Source: Actinospica robiniae DSM 44927
GTDB taxonomy: Bacteria > Actinomycetota > Actinomycetes > Streptomycetales > Catenulisporaceae
NCBI RefSeq assembly: GCF_000504285.1
Contig: NZ_KI632511.1
Span: forward strand, 9,654,154-9,718,153
Reading direction: 5' to 3'
DNA length: 64,000 nucleotides
Every line of letters begins with the position of its first letter. Positions within the stretch are counted from its first letter, which is position 1. Below are positions 47,845-56,711 of this stretch, piece after piece. A program made the position numbers and the translations under genes. The notes below the pieces were generated by a model. It was not told where the DNA came from, did not search any database, and was given only the letters and a program-made list of their open reading frames with translations.

Positions 47845-49209
47845 TCAGCCCACCGAGCAGGCCGCGCCGTTGAGCGTGAAGCCGGTCGGAGCCGCCGAGT
47901 TGCCGGTCTGGTTGGCGTTGAAGCCCAACGTGACCGTGCCGCCCGCCGGGATCGAGCCGTTGTAGCTCAGGTTGGTCGCCGACACGGCGCCGGACGTGCC
48001 GGTGAAGGTCGCGTTCCAGCCCTGGGTGATCACCTGGCCGGAGGCCAGGGTGAACTTCAGCGTCCAGCCGTTGATCGCGGCGCCGTTGTTGGTCACGGTG
48101 AGGTTCTCGGTCTCGCCGGTGTTCCAGGCGCTGATCGTGTCGGTCACCTTGCACGCGCCGGACCCGCCGCCGCCGGTGGTCGGGCCGGAGCTCGGCGAGG
48201 CCGAGGTCGCGGACGGCGACGGGCTCGCGCTGTGCGACGGGCTCGGGCTCGGGTTGCCGCCGGTGGAGGAGCCGTCGAGGCCGAAGAAGTGGATGGCGTC
48301 CTGCTCCATCCCCTGGCCCTCGATCGGCAGCACGTGGCCCTGGCCGGCGATGCTGTAGGCCTCGACCTCGATCGTGCCGGAGCCGTTGTCGTACCGGGTC
48401 CGGGTCCAGTTCGCGGCCGGGCTGTCAGTGGTGGTCGGCGTCGAGCTCACCCCGAGCACCGTCGTCCACTGCAGGATCTCCTGACCGAAGTTGTTGTAGT
48501 TCAGCGTGGTGTCGGCGGTGCCGTGCCACAGCTGCATCCGCGGCCGCGCGCCGGAGTAGCCCGGGTACGCGTTGTAGACCTGCTGGGCCCACTGCGCCCC
48601 GGTCATGGTGCTCTGGCCGTTGGCGCAGGCGGAGTTCCAGCCGTCCACGGTGCCGGTGTAGAAGCAGCCGAAGGGCACGCCCATGAACGCCGAGCCGGCC
48701 TGGAAGACGTTCGGGTAGTCGCCCAGCATGACGTTGGTCATCATCGCGCCCGAGGACGCGCCGGTGACGTAGACCCGGCTGGAGTCGCCGTTGTTGTGCT
48801 GCTCGACATAGGTGATCATCGACATAAGGCCGGCCGGGTCGCTGTTGCCGGTGTGCGACAGCGCCGCCGAGGACGAGACGTCCCAGCAGTTGCCGCTGCG
48901 GTTCGCGGTCGGGTAGATGACGATGAACCCGTACTGGTCCGCCAGCGAGGCGAACGCGGTGCCGGAGTAGAAGCCCGGCCCGGTCCCGGTGCACTGGTGC
49001 AGCGCGAGCAGGATGGCCGGGTGCGCCGAGACGTTGTTGGGTACGTACTCGTACATCAGCAGGTTGGTCGGGTTGGTGCCGAAGTTGGTGACCTGCACCA
49101 ACGAGGCCGCGGCGGCGGTGGGCGCGCTCGCCACGACCGCGGTGATCGTGGCCGCCGCCGTGACGGCGGCGGTGAGCGCTGCTCCCAGCGCCCGCAATCT
49201 GTGTTTCAT
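47845..49209 (-). CDS. Secreted CE1/PHB-depolymerase-type esterase with CBM2
   Basis: 454 aa. Signal peptide (~1-35), esterase domain (~36-320) with LALHQCTG oxyanion region, nucleophile VTGASSGAMMTNV and RPRMQLWHGTADTTLNYNN acid region, then a Ser/Pro linker and a CBM2 (ACKVTDTISAWNTGETENLTVTN to LNGAACSVG). This is the acetylxylan/feruloyl-esterase or PHB-depolymerase family; with a CBM2, acetylxylan esterase is most likely. ATG 49209 has AGGAG 9-13 nt upstream. A LacI regulator is divergent. Confidence 0.9.
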   Translation of the reverse strand: MKHRLRALGAALTAAVTAAATITAVVASAPTAAAASLVQVTNFGTNPTNLLMYEYVPNNVSAHPAILLALHQCTGTGPGFYSGTAFASLADQYGFIVIYPTANRSGNCWDVSSSAALSHTGNSDPAGLMSMITYVEQHNNGDSSRVYVTGASSGAMMTNVMLGDYPNVFQAGSAFMGVPFGCFYTGTVDGWNSACANGQSTMTGAQWAQQVYNAYPGYSGARPRMQLWHGTADTTLNYNNFGQEILQWTTVLGVSSTPTTTDSPAANWTRTRYDNGSGTIEVEAYSIAGQGHVLPIEGQGMEQDAIHFFGLDGSSTGGNPSPSPSHSASPSPSATSASPSSGPTTGGGGSGACKVTDTISAWNTGETENLTVTNNGAAINGWTLKFTLASGQVITQGWNATFTGTSGAVSATNLSYNGSIPAGGTVTLGFNANQTGNSAAPTGFTLNGAACSVG

Positions 49210-49224
49210 CCTGAGCTCCTGGTC

Positions 49225-49345
49225 CGAAAGATTTCGAACAGAACACTGATTCATCAGCCCTCGAGACGGTAGAACCACCGACCATCGGAGTCAAACACAC
49301 AGCTAGCGAGGTTGAAAGCTTCCATGACAGGCGATGAAATTTTCA
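49225..49345. promoter_or_regulatory. Two GAAA/TTTC palindromes between CE1 esterase and LacI genes
   Basis: CGAAAGATTTCG at 49225-49236 (16 bp before the CE1 start) and TGAAATTTTCA at 49335-49345. The second has the same TGAAA-N-TTTCA core as the palindrome before the GH5 gene. Both are likely sites for the adjacent LacI protein. Confidence 0.6.
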
Positions 49346-49394
49346 GTCATCCACGCCGTGATCGTCAGTCGGCCGTATGCTTATACTGAGCGCG

Positions 49395-50441
49395 ATGACT
49401 GATATGCCTGGCCCGAAGCCCGGCCGCGCGCGCGGCGATGCCGGGGTGACCACCGCCGCCGCGATCGCGCGGCTGGCCGGGGTCTCCGTGCCCACGGTCT
49501 CGCGCGTGCTCAACGGAAAGGCCGGCGTGGCCCTGGCCACCCGCGAGCGGGTCGAGGCGGTGATCCGCGAGCACGGCTACCGCAGGCCGGAGACCGAGGC
49601 GCCGGCCGCGATCGTCGAGCTCGTCTTCCACGCCCTGGAGAGCCTGTGGGCGCTGGAGATCATCCGCGGTGTGGAGCGGGTGGCGCGGGCGAACGAGCTG
49701 GCCGTGGTGCTCACCGAGATGGAGGGCCGGCTCACCCCGGGCCGGGCCTGGACCGAGCAGGTGCTCGCGCGCCGCCCGGCCGGGGTGATCGCGGTCTTCT
49801 CCGAGCTGACCGTGGCCCAGCAGTCCAAGCTGGCCTCCCGCGGCATTCCGCTGGTGGTGCTCGACCCGACCGGAGAACCGCTGCACGAGACCCCGTCCGT
49901 GGGCGCGGCGAACTGGAGCGGGGGCCTGAGCGCCACCCGCCACCTGATCGACCTCGGCCACCGCCGGATAGCCATGATCAACGGCCCGGTGGTCTGGCCC
50001 TGCTGCCGGGCCCGGCTCGGCGGCTACCGCGCCGCGCTGGAGATGGCCGGGATCCCGGTGGACCCGGAGCTGATCCGCGACTCCACCCTCTACGTCGAGG
50101 GCGGCCTGCAGGACGGCGCCGCGCTGCTCGCCCTGCCGGACCCGCCCACCGCCGTCTTCACCGCCAACGACCTGCAGGCCCACGGCGTGTACGAGGCCGC
50201 CCGCCGGGCCGGCGTGCGCATCCCGGAGGACCTGAGCGTCGTCGGGTTCGACGACCTCCCCTTCTCCCAGTGGGCCGGCCCGCCGATGACCACCGTCCGC
50301 CAGCCGCTGGAGGAGATGGGCGCGGCCGCCGCGGAGATGATGCTGGCCATCGGCCGCGGCGAGCAGCCCCGGTTCACCCGGCTCGAGCTGACCACGGAGC
50401 TGATGGTGCGCCAGAGCACCGCGCCGCCGCGGAGCAGCTGA
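49395..50441 (+). CDS. LacI family transcriptional regulator
   Basis: 348 aa. HTH TAAAIARLAGVSVPTVSRVLNGKAGVALATRERVEAVI (~16-55) is followed by a periplasmic-binding-protein-like sensor (LIDLGHRRIAMINGP, AVFTANDLQAHGVYEAARRAGVRIPEDLSVVGFDDLPFSQWAGPPMTTVRQP). TATACT at 49382-49387 is only 7 nt before ATG 49395 and no SD is seen, so the mRNA is probably leaderless. An upstream ATG (49377) lies within that promoter. It likely represses the divergent esterase in response to a plant-wall sugar. Confidence 0.92.
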   Translation: MTDMPGPKPGRARGDAGVTTAAAIARLAGVSVPTVSRVLNGKAGVALATRERVEAVIREHGYRRPETEAPAAIVELVFHALESLWALEIIRGVERVARANELAVVLTEMEGRLTPGRAWTEQVLARRPAGVIAVFSELTVAQQSKLASRGIPLVVLDPTGEPLHETPSVGAANWSGGLSATRHLIDLGHRRIAMINGPVVWPCCRARLGGYRAALEMAGIPVDPELIRDSTLYVEGGLQDGAALLALPDPPTAVFTANDLQAHGVYEAARRAGVRIPEDLSVVGFDDLPFSQWAGPPMTTVRQPLEEMGAAAAEMMLAIGRGEQPRFTRLELTTELMVRQSTAPPRSS

Positions 50442-50473
50442 CGGGAATCCACGTACTCGTATATGCTCGCGCG

Positions 50474-50908
50474 ATGCGTAGAAGCCTGTTGTCGGCCGGC
50501 GCGGTTCTCGGAGTCGTGGTCGTGCTTTCCGGGTGCAGCAAGGAGAAACCCACGGCGCTGCCGGTCAACCTGGTCACCGCGACCGTGGGCGTCGGCTCCG
50601 TGACCGATGCCACCGCCTGCTCCGAGTTCGCCACCGCGTACCACAGGTTCCAGGCAGGCACCCTGCCGAACAACGGCACCGAAGACCGCTGGAGCGAACT
50701 GTCGGACGCCCTGGACGCGATCTACAGCGGTGAGACGCAGTTGAAGGATCTGAGCATCGACATCTCCCTCGTGCTGACGGACGTGAAGATCCTCGGTCTC
50801 GAGGCCGCGCAGTCGTCCGATCCCAAGGACTACGGCTCGTTCGACAGCGACGTCGCGCAGGTGGGCAAGGACTGTGGAAAGACGTTCACACCCATGGGTG
50901 AGATCTAG
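50474..50908 (+). CDS. Small lipoprotein
   Basis: 144 aa. MRRSLLSAGAVLGVVVVLSGCSKEKP: signal peptide with lipobox LSGC (Cys 21). The remainder is a helical domain with two further Cys (DATACSEFATAYHRFQAG and VGKDCGKTF). TATGCT a few bases before ATG 50474 again suggests a leaderless transcript. Function unknown; it is a typical actinobacterial surface lipoprotein. Confidence 0.75.
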   Translation: MRRSLLSAGAVLGVVVVLSGCSKEKPTALPVNLVTATVGVGSVTDATACSEFATAYHRFQAGTLPNNGTEDRWSELSDALDAIYSGETQLKDLSIDISLVLTDVKILGLEAAQSSDPKDYGSFDSDVAQVGKDCGKTFTPMGEI

Positions 50909-50997
50909 AGGCTCTCCCGCCCGCGCGTAAACCCGGTGGAGATCGGCTCGCGGGCATGGCAGGCTGCTGGTCCGTGTCCTTAGACAGAGTCCCGCCC

Positions 50998-51885
50998 ATG
51001 CACGACGACGAAGCCGATATCGACGCGCAGCTGGTGGCGAAGCTCCTGGCCGGCCAGTTCCCGCAGTGGTCCGATCGGGTGCCGCGAGCGGTTCAGGAGT
51101 CGGGAACCGACCACGTCACCTTCCGGCTCGGCGACGACCTCGCGGCGCGGCTGCCGCGCACCGCGTACAACGCCGGGCAGTCGGAGCAGGATCTGCAGTG
51201 GCTGCCGAAGCTCGCCCCGCACCTGCCGCTGGCCGTGCCCGAGCCGATCGCCATCGGCGAGCCCGGCTGCGGATACCCGTACACCTGGGGCGTGTACCGG
51301 TGGCTGGAGGGCGCGTCCGTCTCGGCGGAGATGGCCTCGGACCGGCGGGCGGCCGCGGACCTCGCCGCGTTCATCTGGGCCCTGCGATCCCTGCACGTGG
51401 CCGGCGCCCCGCTGCCGCCGGAGACGCTCTACAGCCGGGGCAGGCCGCTGGCGCCGCGCGACGCGGCGACGCGCGAGGCGATCGACCAGCTGCGGGACGA
51501 GTTCGACCCGCACCGCGTGACAGAACTCTGGGAAGCCTGCCTCAGCGCGCCGGACTGGGCCGGTGAACCGGCTCTGATCCACTCCGACCTGATGCGCGGC
51601 AACATCCTGGCGCACGAGGGCCGGCTCAGCGCCGTCATCGACTTCGGCGGCCTGCGCGTCGGCGATCCAGCGGGCGACCTGCTGCCGGCCTGGTACGTCT
51701 TCGAGGGCGAGGCGCGGGCCGTCTTCCGCGCTGAAACAGATCTCGATGACGCTGCTTGGGCCCGCGGACTCGGCTGGGCGCTGTCGATCGAACTGCTCGC
51801 GATCCCCTACTACCGTGACCGGGCTCCGGAGCGCACTCGGCGTTCCTGCGCGCTGGTCGAGGCGCTGCTCGCCGAAAACCTGTGA
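50998..51885 (+). CDS. Aminoglycoside phosphotransferase (APH) family protein
   Basis: 295 aa. MHDDEADIDAQLVAKLLAGQFPQW is the usual start of this subgroup; FRLGDDLAARLPRTAYNAGQSEQDLQWLPKLAP, LIHSDLMRGNILAHEGRLSAVIDFGGLRVGDPAGDLLPAW (Brenner HxDxxxxN and DFG-like metal Asp) follow. ATG 50998 is preferred over 50956 for this reason. Such chromosomal APH homologues phosphorylate small molecules; aminoglycoside resistance cannot be assumed. Confidence 0.92.
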   Translation: MHDDEADIDAQLVAKLLAGQFPQWSDRVPRAVQESGTDHVTFRLGDDLAARLPRTAYNAGQSEQDLQWLPKLAPHLPLAVPEPIAIGEPGCGYPYTWGVYRWLEGASVSAEMASDRRAAADLAAFIWALRSLHVAGAPLPPETLYSRGRPLAPRDAATREAIDQLRDEFDPHRVTELWEACLSAPDWAGEPALIHSDLMRGNILAHEGRLSAVIDFGGLRVGDPAGDLLPAWYVFEGEARAVFRAETDLDDAAWARGLGWALSIELLAIPYYRDRAPERTRRSCALVEALLAENL

Positions 51886-51940
51886 GCGGCGGGCGGGGCG
51901 TGGGCCCCGCCCGCCGCCGTCGTGTCAGCGGATCAGGGCT

Positions 51941-53791
51941 TTACCAGCCCACCGCCACCACCATGTACTGCGGGTTCGTTATCGAGATGTCCGAGGACTG
52001 GCCGTTGTCGTCGTCGTACGGGAAGCCGTACTGCACGCCGTTGATGGCGTTCTGGTGCCAGAACTGCGCGTAGTAGTTCGCCGGAGCCGACTGGTAGTAC
52101 AGGCTCGGCGTGTTCTGCTGCGCCGTGGAGAGCCCGGCCACGTGTCGGTTCAGCGCGGAGCACAGGGTCGGGTTGGCGGCCAGGGTGCCGCCGCAGCCGA
52201 AGATCTGCGCCGTGGTGTCCGACGTGTCGCCGTTCGCCGCCGCGTAGCTGGTGAAGTAGTTCGCGTAGGCGCCGCCCGGCTGGAAGGCCGGGTCGTTGCC
52301 GGGCGACGGGATGCCGTAGGGCGCCTGGTCCGTGGCCAGTTCCTTGAACTCGGTCGGGACCGAGTTCTCGAACCGGTTGAAGGTGGCCGTGCGGCTCTCC
52401 TGGAACGTGGCGTAGTTCTCGCCGATGTCCTGGTTCGAGCCGTCGTGCCCGTGCAGCCGGATCGCCAGCTTCAGGCCGAACCGGTCCACCCGGGTGGTGT
52501 CCAGGTTGATCGAGGACGTGCCCACGGTGAACTCGATGAAGTCGTAGTACTGGCTGTTCGGGGAGCCCAGGTAGAAGTACATCCGCCCGGCCGAGTTGGC
52601 CGGCATGTCGATGTAAGGCTGCTGGGCGATGGACTCGGTCTGGCCGTTGAAGCTCCAGTACACCTCGCTGTCCGGGTACTGGCCGTTGGTCTGGTTGACC
52701 ACGGCGACCTCGAGCACCTTCGTGGCGGCCGGGATCGCGGCGGTGTTGCCCCAGAACGCGGCGGGCGGCTCGCCGTTGCCGGTGGGCCCGGTGCCGGTCG
52801 AGCTCGGCGACGGGGAGGCGGAGGCGGAGGCGGACGGGCTGGAGGAGGCCGTGCCGCCCTGGACGTAGACGTCGAACTCCCACAGCGAGTAGCCGTACTG
52901 CGTGGCCCGCGCCGTGCCGTACATCCGGACGTAGCGGCCGCTGCCGGACACGGTCAGGTTCTGCGTCCCGCCCGTCCCGGTGGTCGTGGAGTAGACGGAC
53001 GTCCAGGTGGAGTTGTCGTTCGAGACCTGGATCTGGAAGCCGGTCGCGTAGGCGGCCTCCCAGTCGAGGCTCACCCCGCAGATCGACTTCGTGCTGCCGA
53101 GGTCGACGTCCAGCCACTGCGGGTCGCTGAACGCGCTGGACCAGCGGGTGCCGGTGTTGCCGTCGGTCGCGGCCGCCGCGGTGAAGGTCGCGTTCTCCAG
53201 GGAGGACGAGGTGGTCGGCTGGTTGAGCGCCGCGTCGGCGGTGCCGCAGGACGAGCCCGAGCCGCCGGTGGAGCCGTAGACCTGGAACTCGAAGAGCGAG
53301 TAGCCGTACTGGGTGGCCCGCGCGGTGCCGTACATCCGGACGTAGCGGCCGGTGCCGGTCAGGGTCAGGGACTGGTCGCCGCCGGTCCCGGTCGTGGTGG
53401 AGTAGATCGTGGTCCAGGTGGAGTTGTTCGTGGAGGTCTGGATCTGGAAGGCCGTCGCGTAGGCCGCCTCCCAGTCCAGGGTCACCGAGCTGATGGTGTC
53501 GGTGGCGCCGAGGTCCACCTCCAGCCACTGCGGGTCGCTGAACGCGCTGGACCAGCGCGTCCCGGTGTTCCCGTCGGTGGCGTTGGAGGCGGGGAAGGTG
53601 GCGTTCTCCAGGGACGAGGCCGTGGTCGTCTTCCCCTGCGACAGCAGCGCGGGTGCCGCCTGGGCCGGCGAGGCCACCACGAACAGCGTGGCCGAGGACA
53701 GCGCCACCGCGACGGCGGTGGCGACCAGGGCCCTGATCCGGGTGGACCGTCTCGGGTCCGGATGTGCTCGATAGCGCGAGGATCGCGTCAT
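51941..53791 (-). CDS. Secreted GH64-type beta-1,3-glucanase with two discoidin domains
   Basis: 616 aa. Signal peptide (~1-46), two F5/8-type C domains (~47-185 and ~190-330; each with NATDGNTGTRWSSAFSDPQW-like motifs and strong internal duplication), a short Ser linker, then a catalytic domain starting PAAFWGNT. IDMPANSAGRMYFYLGSP, DFIEFTVG and TTRVDRFGLKLAIRL place Glu and Asp 16 residues apart, the spacing I recall for the GH64 catalytic pair. It likely cuts laminarin or fungal glucan. A CebR-like palindrome lies 42 bp upstream; AGGAG supports the ATG. Confidence 0.8.
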   Translation of the reverse strand: MTRSSRYRAHPDPRRSTRIRALVATAVAVALSSATLFVVASPAQAAPALLSQGKTTTASSLENATFPASNATDGNTGTRWSSAFSDPQWLEVDLGATDTISSVTLDWEAAYATAFQIQTSTNNSTWTTIYSTTTGTGGDQSLTLTGTGRYVRMYGTARATQYGYSLFEFQVYGSTGGSGSSCGTADAALNQPTTSSSLENATFTAAAATDGNTGTRWSSAFSDPQWLDVDLGSTKSICGVSLDWEAAYATGFQIQVSNDNSTWTSVYSTTTGTGGTQNLTVSGSGRYVRMYGTARATQYGYSLWEFDVYVQGGTASSSPSASASASPSPSSTGTGPTGNGEPPAAFWGNTAAIPAATKVLEVAVVNQTNGQYPDSEVYWSFNGQTESIAQQPYIDMPANSAGRMYFYLGSPNSQYYDFIEFTVGTSSINLDTTRVDRFGLKLAIRLHGHDGSNQDIGENYATFQESRTATFNRFENSVPTEFKELATDQAPYGIPSPGNDPAFQPGGAYANYFTSYAAANGDTSDTTAQIFGCGGTLAANPTLCSALNRHVAGLSTAQQNTPSLYYQSAPANYYAQFWHQNAINGVQYGFPYDDDNGQSSDISITNPQYMVVAVGW

Positions 53792-53832
53792 TGCTACTCC
53801 TGCGGAGAAAAAGGATGCCGGAGACGAAGGTG

Positions 53833-53846
53833 GGAGAGCGCTCTCC
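53833..53846. promoter_or_regulatory. LacI/CebR-type operator upstream of GH64 gene
   Basis: GGAGAGCGCTCTCC, a perfect 14-bp palindrome, 42 bp upstream of ATG 53791. It resembles the GGGAGCGCTCCC sites bound by the cellobiose repressor CebR in streptomycetes. Confidence 0.7.
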
Positions 53847-54060
53847 GACTAGGCCTTGTGTAATGCTCCGGTGCGGCGGTGTCAACAGCTCCGCACCCGG
53901 TTTCACCGGGGAAAACGGTTCCGGAACCGGCGCCGTGGCGGCGTGCGGGGTCGCTTCGCCGGGCCGTGCGCGCCTGGCGAGCACGTCAGAGTTCATATAG
54001 CCTGCGCAGGTTCGCAGGGTTCGATGGGGGCGGACCGTTTCGAGGCGAGGGGAGGCGGCC

Positions 54061-55137
54061 ATGGCGCTCGGAAGGCGAAGCGGCGGCGGGGGCTGGATCC
54101 GGATATCAGAGGCCGTCGCATGGGTGGCCGCCGGGGCGCTGCTGCTCGCCGGTTGCTCGAGCGGGAACTCCGGCGGCGGGTCGGGCGGCGGTTTCGGCGG
54201 ACTGTCGGGCGGGGGAGCGGGCGGGGTGCCGACGACGATCGCGCAGGCGCTGGCTCAGCTGCCCGCCACCTCCTGGGACACCGACTACGCCGAGTTCGGC
54301 GACGTCAAGCAGCTGGTCGCGCTCGACGGCGGCGAGAAGGCGAACGGGCCGCTCCTCGCCTACGTCGGCCTCGGCGAGTCCTCCTTCGCCGCGCAGACCT
54401 CCTTGTCGGACAGCCCCCTCGGCTTCGACCCGCTGGCGGTGACCGCCGCGGCCGCCGTCGGCAACGAGCCGCATCAGATCACCGTGGACTACAACGACTT
54501 CGACGCCTCCGCGGTCGGCTCGAAGCTCTCCAAGGAGGGCTTCAAGCAGCACGGCACGGCCGACGGCGGCGACCTGTGGAGCATCGGCGGCGACGACGAG
54601 GCGAATGTCGACAATCCGACCGGCTTGCCGAACCTCAATGTCCTGCTGGTCTCCTCGTCCCGGATCACGCTGGGCGGATCGAGCGCGGACGTGAAGGCGA
54701 TCGCTGGCCCGGTGAGCACGCCGCTGTCCGGCGGCGCCATGGGCGCGGTGGCCGACTGCCTCGGGCCCGCACTGGCCGCGATGATCGGACCGCGGACGGG
54801 CGGCACCGCGAACGCGTCACTGCTCGGCATCGGCCTGCTTGCCCCGAGCGCCGCGGACGCGAGCGAAGAGCTCTGCGTCCAGGTGCCCAGTGCCGCGCAG
54901 GCCGCCGCCATGGCGGCGACCTGGAAGACGCAGATCGGCACCGGCCTCTCCGAGCGGATCAAGGCCCCGTGGTCGACCCTGCTGACGGATCCCCAAGCCA
55001 CGGTTCTGAGCCCGGTCAACGGCGTCACCACGGTCCGGCTGACGGCCAAGCCCGCGTCCGGCGCGCACCTGGGCGCGCTGCTGCAGACCTACTTCTCCGC
55101 CTCCAGCGACATGGACGGACTCCTCGGCCAGTCATGA
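54061..55137 (+). CDS. Lipoprotein of unknown function
   Basis: 358 aa. Signal with lipobox LLLAGCSSGNSGGG, a Gly-rich stretch, then an alpha/beta body (AQALAQLPATSWDTDYAEFGDVKQLVALDGG, HQITVDYNDFDASAVGSKLSKEGFKQHG, GGAMGAVADCLGPALAAMIGP). No family recognised; layout fits a surface substrate-binding or wall lipoprotein. ATG 54061 has GGAGGCGGCC upstream. It ends 53 bp before fold-back element B. Confidence 0.75.
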   Translation: MALGRRSGGGGWIRISEAVAWVAAGALLLAGCSSGNSGGGSGGGFGGLSGGGAGGVPTTIAQALAQLPATSWDTDYAEFGDVKQLVALDGGEKANGPLLAYVGLGESSFAAQTSLSDSPLGFDPLAVTAAAAVGNEPHQITVDYNDFDASAVGSKLSKEGFKQHGTADGGDLWSIGGDDEANVDNPTGLPNLNVLLVSSSRITLGGSSADVKAIAGPVSTPLSGGAMGAVADCLGPALAAMIGPRTGGTANASLLGIGLLAPSAADASEELCVQVPSAAQAAAMAATWKTQIGTGLSERIKAPWSTLLTDPQATVLSPVNGVTTVRLTAKPASGAHLGALLQTYFSASSDMDGLLGQS

Positions 55138-55190
55138 CCCGCAGGGCCCGCCGCCTGCCAGCGGCGGGCCCCGCGTCCGCATAACCTATT

Positions 55191-56711
55191 GCGATTTGAT
55201 GATCGGCTGGGTGTTGGTGGGGCGTGGGATGACGTGTCGGGTCAGGGTGTGGGCTGCCGCTTCGCGTCGCCCTGTTTCGTCTGTCCACCCGCCCACCCGT
55301 TGCGTGGGTGGGGTGGGCTGGGGTTTCAAGATTTCGCCTCCGGCGGGGGCCCTTCTCTCGGAGAGAGTGCCGAGGCTCCGTGGTTGCCGGCGTGGCAGGG
55401 CGGCCTGGGGTTCGGGGTGGTCGGGTGCCGGGGGTGTGCTCTCTCCTCGGTCGGTCCCCGGAGGCAATCAGGAACCTGCCGGGAGCTCAAGCGGCGGTGG
55501 CCTGAGCTGATGGCCGATTTTGCATGGCGCCGCTTGACCTCCCGGCAGGTCCCTGATGGGGCTTCGCCTGCCCGACCGAGGAGAGAGCCCACCCCTTGAG
55601 GTCCGGTGCGAGCTGCGCTCCGGCCGAGTCCCGGCCTGTGGCCCGGTCGCGCTTGATGCACGATCATGCATCGCCGTTCTGGGCTGCGCTTCTCTTCTCT
55701 ACCCCTTTCAACGTCGGGGAGCGCGCCCGAGTTCCCCGGAAATATCCTGGATTTTCTTTAACCGGCAAAGGCCGGATACGCGGCTTTTGTCGGTGGTGGT
55801 GTCTAGCATGGAAATGTACGGGGGATCGGGACTTGCGACGGGAGGGGTGGTGGACGCGGTGGCTGGGCAGGCGGCGGCGGGGGTATGGCCGAAAACGGTG
55901 CAGGAATTGTCCTCGGCGTGCGACCGTGCCGCGCGATCTTGCGCGTTGCGTGAGCTCCGGGCCGATCGGACCAGGGTGATGGAGAATCCTTCCGCATCGT
56001 GCACGGCCGGCCTGCGGGATTCTGCCGCGAGATCCGGGATCGGGGTCGATCGCGCCGAGGCCGTGCAGGATCCGACATCAAGGGCGACCCGGGCGCCGAC
56101 CCTTCGGGCGGATCGAGGATCGGGATGGCCGGGTCAAGGTGATGCAGAATCCTTCCGCATCGACCGCGACACGGGACTCGACCGCGCGGATCGAGAGTCG
56201 GGATGGCCGGATTACGGCGATGCAGGATTCTTCCGGATCGAGCGCGGCCGGGCCACCGGCCGGGACCCGGGCCCGAGCGCAGCTCGCACCGGACCTCAGG
56301 GGGTGGGCTCTCTCCTCGGTCGGGCAGGCGAAGCCCGATCAGGGTTCTGCCGGGAGGTCAAGCGGCGCGATGCAGGATCGAGCATGAGCGGAAGCCTCCG
56401 CCGCTTGATCTCCCGGCAGGTTCCTGATTGCCTCCGGGGACCGGCCGAGGAGAGACCACACCCCCGCAACCTCACCATCCCGGACCTCAGCCCGCCCCGC
56501 TAACGCCAGCACCCCACAGACCCCGGCACTCTCCGAGGCAAAGGCCCCCGCCGGAGGCGAGATCTTGAAACCGCAGCTCGCCCGCGAACGCAACGGGTGG
56601 GTGGGTGGTCAGATGAGACGGGCGACGCGAAGCAGCCGCCCACACCCAGACAACCACCTCGACCCGACCGGCCACCACCTCCCACCAACACTCAGCCGAT
56701 CATCAAATCGC
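55191..56711 (+). mobile_element. Fold-back element copy B
   Basis: The same architecture and orientation as copy A, 49.5 kb away. Ends are inverted: GCGATTTGATGATCGGCTGG at 55191 and its complement ending at 56711. Arms of about 0.4-0.5 kb flank a core that differs from copy A by only scattered substitutions, with no indel over ~400 bp around 55800-56200. The 110 bp before the DUF222-like start is almost identical in both. It lies between a lipoprotein gene and leuA; its right end contains the last six codons and stop of leuA. No transposase. Confidence 0.8.
55808..55984 (+). pseudogene. DUF222/HNH-like N-terminal fragment in element B
   Basis: Same frame and motifs as 6260-6436 (DAVAGQAAAGVWPKT, ELSSACDRAARSCALREL). 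Between the copies, many differences fall in third codon positions and no frame is broken, weak support for past or present translation. Identification with DUF222 is by eye. Confidence 0.4.

Noticed and set aside
50998-51885. Aminoglycoside resistance gene
   Set aside because: It is an APH-fold protein of a common chromosomal subgroup with no resistance context; substrate cannot be assigned.
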